Shown here: positions 57,701 to 64,000 of the stretch, in pieces
How positions within the stretch are numbered: position 1 is the stretch's first letter
Layout: each line of letters begins with the position of its first letter
DNA from: Pectinophora gossypiella
Taxonomy: Eukaryota; Arthropoda; Insecta; Lepidoptera; Gelechiidae
Direction: 5' to 3'
DNA: 64,000 bases
Assembly: GCF_024362695.1 (NCBI RefSeq)
Contig: NC_065406.1
Location: 2,542,001-2,606,000, forward strand
Notes under the pieces: model-generated
The model's database searches: none
Told to the model about the DNA's origin: nothing
What the model saw: only the letters and a program-made list of their open reading frames with translations
Program-made: the position numbers and the translations under genes

Positions 57701-60700
57701 CTGATATTATCTTTTACTATTTTTTTAAGGTAAATGGCAACACCCCAAAGCAAATGTCGGATTCGTAATCGGGTTAAAAATAAATTTTGTTTTTAGTACA
57801 ATTTTCAAAATGGTTTATAAAACAGTGAATGAGGGACAATAGACAATACATACATATGATAGTATATTGGCATATTGTTGACACATAAACAAACACTCGG
57901 TACAGTTTATATACGGACACATATAAATGCAAGTGAGTGTGGTTGTAAGGACAAAAAAAAACAAAAAACACTGTAGCGGACGAAACGCAATATGGAGAAA
58001 TAATGGCCCCGATTCCTGCAAACACCTCCTAATTTTATTTTAAGTTATACCAGTCATTTTCTTATCCGCCGAAAAGGAAAGGGACGGATGATTGACAACT
58101 GTTAATTTTAATATGAATGAATAACCCGGGCGAATAAAATAGGCATCTCGTTGATATGCAACCCGTTTGACGAGTGCTGACAACTGAATTCTGTCGGGTT
58201 ATTGGCCAATGTAAAATTTTTCAAGAGCCTTTTAAATTTCTGCCTAAAATTAACTTGTGTTCCATAAATTTTATGCCTGTCGAATATCCGTCCCTTTTCT
58301 TTTTTGTGGATAAGAAAATGACAGGTATAACTTAAAATAAAATTAGGGGGTGTGTACTGGAATCAGCACCAATAGCTAGATAAACTTTGTTACGTCAAAT
58401 AACAAATGGGCATGTTCTGGGTACAAATTATAAAATTGGCACGAAATTTAACCATGCACTTCTCTCCTATTGGTTATGAGGGCAATGACAGACGTCATCA
58501 ACCCTGGATTTATTATATCATGATAAGACTATAATGTCTTGTCAGAAGCCTTCGAAAACTAAACCTTAAAAGCCAACAGCTGATATTAAATACTACTTAT
58601 ATAACGGTCACCCCGCCCCGTGCCAATTCGTATGTCTGCGTGCTTAGCACCGTAAGCGTGCGACTCTTTCTCGCCTCGACATATATCGCCCGTCACTCTC
58701 TCAAAGTAGTGCACAGTAAGAGACAGATGATCTCTGTCGCGGCGAGAAATAAGCGCGTGCTTACGGTGCTAAGCCCGCTGGGGCTCACTTTAAATGGGCG
58801 TAAGCCATTACGGAGCTGCCTGCCAAGCTCACATTATTCTGCCTATCCACCGGAACGGAGAAATTAATTTGTGCAACTCGTGATCGGGTGCTGCGTATGT
58901 GGACAGCCTGCTTCCTGCTTCTGTCCGGGAGCTCATAAAACACTGTTTCTGTGAATAAGTCACATAAACTCTCTTTATTTTTCACATTCGTTCCACCGTC
59001 TGCAATTGGAATACCATTGTATTTATGTTTATATGTAATACAAACTGGACTTAAAGGAACACATGAAACAGTAGGAGTAGGGCTGGGAGATTTTCTAGCC
59101 ACGTCTTTCCCTCAGCGATACAGCTTCCGATGTGGTAATAGTTCTACAGCCAGTTACATAATACGTAATTTAATTTTTAACGTTCTAAAAGCGCTAACTA
59201 TGTAAGCCAATTTTGCAGAATATATATTTTTGTAATTTTTTTTGCTATCCTTTTAGTCAATATTTCTCGGTTTCTCCGCTCCGCTGTCTTGCTCGGTGAA
59301 AAAACAAACTTACGCGATAAGGACGACGTTTTAGTATACCAATGACCGCGTTGACCGCGGTGTGATTATTACAATCAAAAAGCAAAACAGTGCTAAATAA
59401 CCTGAACAGCCCATATAGTTAAAAGACATGACACATATCTGCACCACCGTAGATATCGCAAATCATACGGTGGTTTAGACAATCCGCAAAAATACCAAAA
59501 CATCACAAGAGCTTCAACGTAATTTGCAAGTGAAGCCGTGTGACATGACGTGTATATTGACATAAAAATGTGTTACATCGAATGCTCTATCTGGTCAGCA
59601 GACAGGAGCATATATCAACATGTTCTACAGTTTCAATTTACCATGCAACTCCATTTAAACAGATATTAAGGGTCGTATTAATAAACTAATCTCAGCTGAG
59701 ACTGCCCTCAAGATCATGCTCAAGTCCCTGTTTTTATATAAGAACAGTCACATTGACATGATCTTGAGGGCAGTCTTAAAGCTGAGATTAGTGTATTAAT
59801 ACCACCCTTAAAATAACATTATTTTGATTCAAAATTATAAAGCAAACACATTTTTTTTTCTTTTTGGGTTAGTAAAAGTGCAAAGGAAGCATCAAATTAT
59901 CACCAAAAAATTATAAGAACACAAATAATTCCTGTCCATGAATGTGTTGTGTTAAATATGGATATTTCTAAACTTTATGACAACTATGTACTCGAGTTAT
60001 CGAATGTACTTTAAAATGCCAATTTAGAATTTTTGCACGAAAAATTGTGCAAAATGGTCTCCGTGCAAATTTTATGGCGCAAGTTACAGAAAACCTAGAG
60101 GATGCATTACTGTGATTTATCTTACAAGTGCAGTGAAATCTTATAATACAGTAATTTTTGTTTCCCTTGAATATAATTATTTTTCTCGGAATAACAAAAC
60201 ATAACTTAAGTCACTTTTTAATTATGTTAAATTGAGACAATTAAAATTTATTTTGTTTCTTCTTCCGACGCTGGCAAAAAAAATAAATTTTAATATGTCA
60301 AGTTCCAAAGACTAGTTTTCAAACTTTTTTAAATATATTTTCCACACATTTCCTCGTAATGCTTACATTAGTGCTTATTTATTGCAGTTTTTTTTTAATC
60401 CCATCAGATTCCACATCCAGAAATTAAGGAACGAAAAATTTACATGTTTCTTAAATTTTGAGAAATTCTTCGTTGAGACAACATCTGAAGTGTGTTAAAG
60501 TTGTTAATATAAATATGAAACTCTCTAGAACTACAAAATTACTGACATTATAAAATAATTTGCACAATGTAAGATGAAATAATAAAAAAATACATCATAA
60601 TTATAAATACATCAGAGGCAATATATTTTTTACATCTCAGAAATGCATCCTCAGGAACCCCCAACATCCCGTAGTAAATTAAACGGACTTACCATGCCTA

Positions 60701-63700
60701 TGTACCCTCATGCAACTCGCGCTAATATCCGTTGTGACCGTGAAGTATGGAAGCCACAGGTCTTCGATATGGACCTCTCCAAAGGTCGTCTTAATGGTCG
60801 TATTGAACTGGCGACCAGAGAACATTGATGTTGCTGGGTAGGTCAGGTCCATTAGCTGCTTTCCCCATTGGGTCATTTTCTGGAGATCAAAGGTTAAGTT
60901 GTTATACTCTTCTAAGGCTGTTTCCAGTAAAAGAGCAGGTGATTTTAAATCAAAAATCCTATATATAAGAAGTGTTGGTTTTGTATCTTGACAATATAGC
61001 CACAATCTGTATGAACAGGGTGTTAGTGACATCGTAACGAATACTGAGCGGAATGGTTCAGACCATGATTCTGAGTTGATATGAAGTGGAATTTCCTGTC
61101 GGAAAATTCATGAAATTTTTTGTGCCTTTTTTAAATTATTTTCTGTTCCATACTTTTGCGACGGAAAATTCTACTTGATATCAACTTAGAATCGTGGTCT
61201 GAATCATCCGTCAAAGTTTTCGTTACGATGTCACTAACACCCTGTATAAGCTGTTGGTGTACCTTTTTATAAATAAATAAATATAATAATACCAACCTGT
61301 GACCAGTCTCTAGCCTTCTGCGTGACAGTGGTGATATTTCGCTCCATGCACCACAACGCGCCCATGAACGCGCCTATGCTCACTCCTCCTACCATGTCAA
61401 TGGGGATACCAGCCTCCTGTAATACACAAGTAAAGTGGACCTTAGAAATATGTAAGCATAAGGATGAAATTAGTTCAATACGTGTAAATCAGAATCATTT
61501 ATTCAACGTAATTAACATGGATAAACGTGTTAAAGGCCAATTGGGTCGTGTACTAGGTTCAAGATAAATGATGAAATTCTGATTACTAAATAAAGACACA
61601 TCTAAAACTAACGAAAAACATTTTCTTTTTTCTATTAAACTTATTTATGAATTTTAATCAAGAAAAACGTAATAATAAGTCCGACATTTTGTCACGTTTT
61701 TCTATGACGTCACAGAGTGCTTTTTCATACAAATTCCATAGTAATTTCGTGTTTTGACGTTTAGTAAAAAGTAACTGATTTGACTAGTTGGAAACTAGCC
61801 TATTACTTTTTTAATCCACGTTCTCAAGGTCTAATATGGCTGAGAAGAAGAATTGGCCACTTGACAGATTTCGGATAAGTATTTTAAAAAATACTTTATA
61901 TTATAGAAAAAAATCTTATTTTGAAAACGGTTGGTCACGTGACATTTTGCCCAGACGTCACATTTCAATAAACGACGAAACTGTCAAACAGTGTAACTTG
62001 CACCTGACAGATAGTTTTTGTTCATTTTGTAAAATGTGACGATTCGTGTGACATCAATCTCAATCATGGCTGCCTGTGTTTCGGATATTCTAATACGCAT
62101 TCTTATTTTCTAAAAATAAAATCAAAATTACCGTAATAAAAAAAAACTATTGGATAATTATCGTTAAATGATAAACTACCATGTCCGACATATTTCATAT
62201 TTTATTGTCACAACTGTCAAGTATCCTTGTCAAGAAACTGCAACAGCAATACGTGTTTTAAATCAATGTAGGTGTACATTACAAGTCAAATTCAAAAATA
62301 TCTTTATTCAGTAGGTAACATAGTTACACTTTGAATCGTCAATTTTTACATAACGAACGTCTCATCCGCCTAAAACTACTGCAGCTTCTCACAACCTGTC
62401 TAGCCGGGGAAAAGAAGCTGCAAGAATAACCTCGGCACAGGGCCCTAGACGTTCTTTTTTTTAAATAAACATATAATATTTTTATACAACTGAGTAATTT
62501 AGCTGCCTAAGTCAGTTCTGAGACAGTTAATCCCATGCATTCATATCTTCTAAATTATCACTAACTTTATAATAGCCTTTTTTGTAAGGTTTCTGTTTAA
62601 CTACTGTCTTAAAACACTTAAAAGGCAAATTCTGAATGTCAATGGGATACTTATTGTAAAAACGTATACATTGCCCCTTAAAAGATTTAGTGATCTTCAC
62701 TAACTGCAGCCCCACACACCTGTATGGCCCGTATCATGCCGACGTGCGCGGCGCCGCGCGCGCCGCCGCCGCCCAGCACGAGCCCCACCGACGTGCCCGT
62801 CAGCCAGCGCGCCAGGCGGGAGAAGTCCGAGTGCACGTTCGCTTCCGACATCAGCACTTTGCTGTACAACTCGCTCTGGAATTTTTAAAGCCATCTCAAG
62901 AATGTTGACGTCTGCATCCTTGAAGGGGTAGACGAAGGGGTAAGCATATATGTTTTTTGTATGAATAATTATTAATTAATTATCTTTTTTAGTGACGACG
63001 TTTATTGTTTTCATTATTCTTTATATATTTTTGTTCTGTAAAATCACCGTATTATGTTTGTATTATGCGGTCTACTGTCCCTCTTCTTATTAATATTAAG
63101 CACTACTACTCTAGGGAAACCTATAATTGGCCTATGTATAAGCATCATTACCACTGTTAAAATTTAATTGTAAGCTGTTGGTTTTCTCAGTAAACAATAA
63201 AATAAATAAATAAGTTGTGAGATGGATTACCAACCTCATCAGCCAGGGTTATTGAGCAATCAAAGGCCACGGATCACCTTTCGAACAATTTGGTGATCTG
63301 CCTGCAATATCCTAACCAAACCAGGGCTCACACAGTGTTTTTTTATGATATGTCCACTGGGATTCGAATCTAGGATCTCCGAAACGTGAGCTCAACACTC
63401 AACAGCTGGACCACGGAGGCCGTTATTGTAATTGGTGAAAGTCTTCTTGGGTCTGATAAACTTAAACGTAACTTTATTAGCATTCGATCCCCGATTTTGT
63501 CCCCACCGGGATTAATCGTGAGCTGAACCTGGATTACAGAAGCTGTCAAGGATATGACGATGTAAAGTATGCACTTACGATCCTGTACTGACTCTTGCGC
63601 GTGAACATGCGGTGCGGGCAGCGCACGTGGTGGTGCTGGCTGACCCACGTGCGCATGTTGAGCCAGTGCACCGTGCCGCTAGGGTTGGCACCACCCTCAC

Positions 63701-63761
63701 GGTGGAGCAGCACTAGCTCTTTCTGCGTGCGGATCGCTAGGCGCTCGATTTCTTTCTCGAT
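48683..63761 (-). CDS. sws: Swiss cheese / neuropathy target esterase (PNPLA6/7 family), 3' part: patatin domain and C-terminus
   Basis: This gene encodes an ER-associated serine (lyso)phospholipase that hydrolyses phosphatidylcholine and lysophosphatidylcholine; in flies its loss causes neurodegeneration. Minus-strand exons are 63761-63579, 62875-62720, 61416-61297, 60879-60693, then 56773-56657 or 55958-55842, then 55238-55118, 54226-54136, 53572-53364, 52881-52734 and 48790-48683. All phases agree, giving 479 codons plus TGA for one choice of alternative exon. Visible motifs are TGTSVGLVLGGGGARGAAHV (oxyanion loop), GGVSIG with the nucleophile Ser, the DGG or DGC Asp of the catalytic dyad, VGSQDDTDLTNYGDDLSGWW, and SDYCEYIRPPIDAYKTL. 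The first exon in the window begins mid-protein (IEKEIERLAIRTQKE), so the membrane anchor and cyclic-nucleotide-binding domains lie to the right, outside the window. The gene is convergent with RSPH14. Confidence 0.95.
48875..49015. mobile_element. Foldback MITE M1 copy 7 (diverged)
   Basis: TAAAACGGCTGCATTGAAGC and GCTTTTTTAGATGAATTGCT arms remain. It lies in the last sws intron. Confidence 0.65.
49037..49192. mobile_element. Foldback MITE M1 copy 8 (intact)
   Basis: GGGGGTTAAAAGTCCACATC pairs with GATGTGGCCTTGTTAAACCC. It lies only 20 bp from copy 7. Confidence 0.8.
49617..49668. mobile_element. Foldback MITE M1 copy 9 (left-arm fragment)
   Basis: ACGGCCACATTAAAACAATA then AAAAAAGCAATATTACAATA is a left arm without its partner. 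Confidence 0.55.
49735..49925 (+). repeat. Dispersed repeat R5 (ACTCACGCCCGTAATCTCTA type), sws last intron
   Basis: It contains GGGGTGGGCAGAGCCACAAG, TTGCAGCCACTGTTGATACG and GGGATCAGCCTATCGCCCAT. The inverse copy at 21540-21720 and the partial one at 13850-13960 carry the same words. Confidence 0.65.
50240..50345. mobile_element. Foldback MITE M1 copy 10 (right two-thirds)
   Basis: CATTTGACATTTGCGCAAAT, TGACAAATAGCAATAAAGCT and CAATGTGGCCTTCTTAACCT are present; the left terminus is lost. Confidence 0.65.
50346..52733. other. sws last intron, proximal part
   Basis: It holds repeat R7 (51255-51515) and otherwise no recognised element. Short open frames at 50798-51004 and 51820-52059 show no family features. 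Confidence 0.5.
51255..51515 (+). repeat. Dispersed repeat R7 (CTTGGCCGGACAAATGGGGA type), sws last intron
   Basis: CTTGGCCGGACAAATGGGGA, GAGGGTGCCCAGTTGGGCGC and GATAGCGATAAGCGCTGATC. Partial copies are at 31010-31115, 36190-36345 and, rearranged and inverted in part, 1260-1560. Confidence 0.6.
52734..52881 (-). CDS. sws: sws exon (YTFTDLAQMVC to acidic tail)
   Basis: The acceptor is TTGTTAACAG and the donor is GTATGT. It encodes YTFTDLAQMVCSVRTARDVD, then an acidic Ser-rich stretch (DSSSSSDYEEDQ) and EGYASEPSAGILE. This resembles the fly tail's YTFIDLAQIVC and GYISEPT. Confidence 0.94.
52920..53038 (-). mobile_element. SINE family B tail fragment
   Basis: GCCTATATACTTCCCAGTGC at the left and ACTCCACCACGCAGCTCCAC further right form an inverted family B 3' region in an sws intron. 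Confidence 0.65.
53364..53572 (-). CDS. sws: sws exon (SDYCEYIRPPID to Gly-rich linker)
   Basis: The acceptor is AACATTTCAG and the donor GTAAGT is chosen for phase 2. It encodes EVKKSDYCEYIRPPIDAYKT, then FGSFDEIREVGYRHGAAYFE and a Gly-rich low-complexity linker (GGGGGVSG). Confidence 0.94.
53625..53815 (+). repeat. Dispersed repeat D, full copy, sws intron
   Basis: It contains CATCCATCGTAAGATGAACT, ATCGAGCTTTCTTTTAGATC, CGCCTATAATGGTCGAGCCA and TTAATATAAATTAATAACTT. Confidence 0.65.
54136..54226 (-). CDS. sws: sws exon (RWNPFTTPVKVPNLPDIQSR)
   Basis: The acceptor is TTGATTTTAG and the donor is GTAAGT; it ends in phase 0. It encodes WNPFTTPVKVPNLPDIQSRL, then AYVSCNRQLE. Asn replaces the usual Val or similar in the SCxRQLE motif. 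Confidence 0.95.
54755..55050 (+). mobile_element. SINE family B, sws intron
   Basis: The head CAGCCTCCGTAGTCTAGTGG, body with GTTGGTCCCGACTATTAGCC and tail CAGTGGGACGTATATAGGCT are present. It lies antisense to sws, close to the exon at 55118. Confidence 0.8.
55118..55238 (-). CDS. sws: sws exon (ADVMRSLGAKHILAIDVG)
   Basis: The acceptor is ACATTTTCAG and the donor is GTAATT, phase 1 to 2. It encodes ADVMRSLGAKHILAIDVGSQ, then TDLTNYGDDLSGWWLLWK, a highly conserved NTE segment. Confidence 0.95.
55430..55580 (+). repeat. SINE-like fragment related to family C core
   Basis: GAATTCATGTTTGGATCATT is followed by TTTCCAGGATATGTGCCCAG and a TATGGGACTTAAACATAG block. A second copy of the latter part lies at 63867-63975. 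Confidence 0.5.
55842..55958 (-). CDS. sws: sws alternative exon B (DGC version of catalytic Asp)
   Basis: This 117-bp exon has phase 1 to 1, acceptor GTGACTTACTAG and donor GTTTGG. It encodes VLWRYCRASMSIAGIFPPIC, then DPTDGHLLLDGCYTNNVP. The catalytic Asp (55867-55869) is kept, but the next-but-one Gly is Cys. Length and phase equal those of exon A, 698 bp upstream in the transcript, so the two are probably used one at a time. Including both would also keep frame. Confidence 0.9.
56657..56773 (-). CDS. sws: sws alternative exon A (DGG version of catalytic Asp)
   Basis: This 117-bp exon has phase 1 to 1, acceptor GCGCCACAG and donor GTAAAC. It encodes SLWRYIRASMSLSGYMPPLC, then DPVDGHLLLDGGYVNNLP. 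The Asp at 56682-56684 in LLLDGG is the second member of the Ser-Asp dyad. It aligns end to end with exon B (27 of 38 residues identical) and is the canonical family form. Confidence 0.94.
58023..58348. mobile_element. MITE family M2, full length, sws intron
   Basis: Same orientation and interior as 13186-13516, including the flank CCCCGATTCCTGCA before it. The right TIR ends AACTTAAAATAAAATTAGGG. Confidence 0.8.
58642..58774. mobile_element. Foldback element with 16-bp perfect inverted repeat, sws intron
   Basis: GCTTAGCACCGTAAGC (58642-58657) and GCTTACGGTGCTAAGC (58759-58774) are perfect complements. Outer arms extend with TTTCTCGCC and GGCGAGAAA. The internal TCTGTCGC and GCGACA segments may add pairing. 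Confidence 0.65.
59667..59813. mobile_element. TTAA-flanked MITE (piggyBac-like), sws intron
   Basis: The ends read TTAA/GGGTCGTATTAATAAACT and AGTGTATTAATACCACCC/TTAA, with long imperfect inverted arms (GACTGCCCTCAAGATCATG and its complement). TTAA duplications are typical of piggyBac-type elements, though the TIR starts GGG rather than CCC. Confidence 0.65.
60693..60879 (-). CDS. sws: sws exon (KMTQWGKQLMDLTYP to VHRHG)
   Basis: The acceptor is GATCTCCAG and the donor is GTAAGT; it ends in phase 1. It encodes LTYPATSMFSGRQFNTTI and HIEDLWLPYFTVTTDISASC. Its phase fits both alternative exons that follow. Confidence 0.95.
61017..61245. mobile_element. MITE with TIR CAGGGTGTTAGTGACATCGT, sws intron
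   Basis: Left CAGGGTGTTAGTGACATCGT and right ACGATGTCACTAACACCCTG are perfect complements. The inner arms (TGATATGAAGTGGAATTTCC and its diverged partner) make the whole 229 bp foldable. A related fragment lies near 15152. Confidence 0.75.
61297..61416 (-). CDS. sws: sws exon with catalytic serine (GVSIG)
   Basis: The acceptor is TGTATTACAG and the donor is GTTGGT, with 40 codons in phase 0 to 0. It encodes EAGIPIDMVGGVSIGAFMGA. The Ser in GVSIG is the patatin GXSXG nucleophile. Confidence 0.96.
62285..62440 (+). repeat. Dispersed repeat R3, sws intron
   Basis: Near-identical to 40788-40935 and ending AATAACCTCGGCACAGGGCC. An inverted partial copy lies at 27700-27800. Confidence 0.7.
62720..62875 (-). 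CDS. sws: sws exon with patatin oxyanion loop
   Basis: The acceptor is AAATTCCAG and the donor is GTGTGT, with 52 codons. It contains SDFSRLARWLTGTSVG and the Gly-rich GGGGARG loop that forms the oxyanion hole. The donor side is very CpG-rich. Confidence 0.96.
63213..63421 (-). mobile_element. SINE family A, internally deleted
   Basis: Tail, short body and tRNA-like head (minus strand GGCCTCCGTGGTCCAGCTGT) lie 160 bp from an sws exon. A second head fragment (GTCCCCACCGGGATTAATCG) is at 63499-63520. Confidence 0.7.
63579..63761 (-). CDS. sws: sws exon (IEKEIERLAIRT to SQYRI)
   Basis: The acceptor is TTTTTTCGCGCCCAG and the donor is GTAAGT, with 61 codons in phase 0 to 0. It encodes the linker just before the patatin domain, including HWLNMRTWVSQHHHVRCPHR. 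Confidence 0.94.
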
Positions 63762-64000
63762 CTGGGCGCGAAAAAAAGCGAAAGGGATGATACACTATTA
63801 TTAACAGAACAAGAAAAAGAAAAGTATTTACGATGCAGGTTTAAGTTTATAAATGATATCACATAGTTTCCAGGATTTGTGCCCCGTTAAGGGCAATGGT
63901 TCATCCTCCCGTCACATGGGACTTATAGCTGGAGAGATTGGTGAATGTAGTACACTTCGGAGATACAGATGTAATGTTATATTATGTGTAAGTGGTAGAC
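63762..64000. other. sws intron running off the window
   Basis: No exon is visible. 63867-63975 repeats the SINE-like block seen at 55465-55580. Confidence 0.5.

Larger units (their letters stand above)
56774..60692. other. sws intron before the alternative exons (3.9 kb)
   Basis: This intron holds the M2, TTAA and 16-bp foldback elements listed separately. I looked for a third copy of the LWRY...DG exon on the minus strand and saw none. 57233-57420 is locally less AT-rich, with several CCAAT/ATTGG motifs of unknown meaning. Confidence 0.5.

Noticed and set aside
1..64000. CRISPR arrays, prophage, operons or bacterial genes
   Set aside because: No regularly spaced repeats, no Shine-Dalgarno-led gene runs; splice sites and SINEs show a eukaryotic nuclear genome.

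Overview
The window is animal nuclear DNA, almost certainly from a moth or butterfly (Lepidoptera). It is AT-rich and packed with short interspersed elements. Their tRNA-like heads and 3' tails (ending like CAGTGGGACGTATATAGGCT or GGCTGATGATG) are typical of lepidopteran genomes, and the host genes are split by many introns and resemble insect orthologues. No bacterial, viral or CRISPR features were seen. All exons were joined by hand from splice signals, reading phase and family resemblance. No transcript or database evidence was available.

Layout. 1-28.4 kb is a gene-poor tract of MITEs, SINE copies and unrecognised sequence. It ends in a candidate signal-peptide first exon on the minus strand (28412-28508). 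28.5-29.4 kb is a GC-richer spacer that may act as a divergent promoter. 29379-40147 (+) is a complete 12-exon gene for the outer dynein arm docking subunit ODAD3/CCDC151, 576 aa. 42145-45707 (+) is a two-exon gene for radial spoke head protein RSPH14, 392 aa. 48683-63761 (-) is the 3' part of Swiss cheese / neuropathy target esterase (sws, PNPLA6/7 family): the last 479 aa, holding the whole patatin phospholipase domain and C-terminal tail. Its cyclic-nucleotide-binding N-terminal half lies beyond the right edge.

Function. ODAD3 and RSPH14 are both axonemal proteins, one docking outer dynein arms on doublet microtubules and the other in the radial spoke head. They lie 2 kb apart in the same orientation. 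In insects such genes are expected to act in sperm flagella and ciliated mechanosensory neurons. sws runs convergently towards them and encodes an ER-associated (lyso)phospholipase.

Most notable points: (1) sws has two tandem 117-bp exons of identical phase, each encoding the catalytic-Asp segment (DGG or DGC version), so they look mutually exclusive. (2) A retroposon sits three bases after the ODAD3 stop codon, and its 12-bp target-site duplication copied the stop codon and AATAAA. (3) One SINE has a tRNA-like plus 5S-rRNA-like head. (4) A 1.64-kb element with 13-bp terminal inverted repeats is nested inside a SINE in the RSPH14 intron with a 2-bp target duplication.
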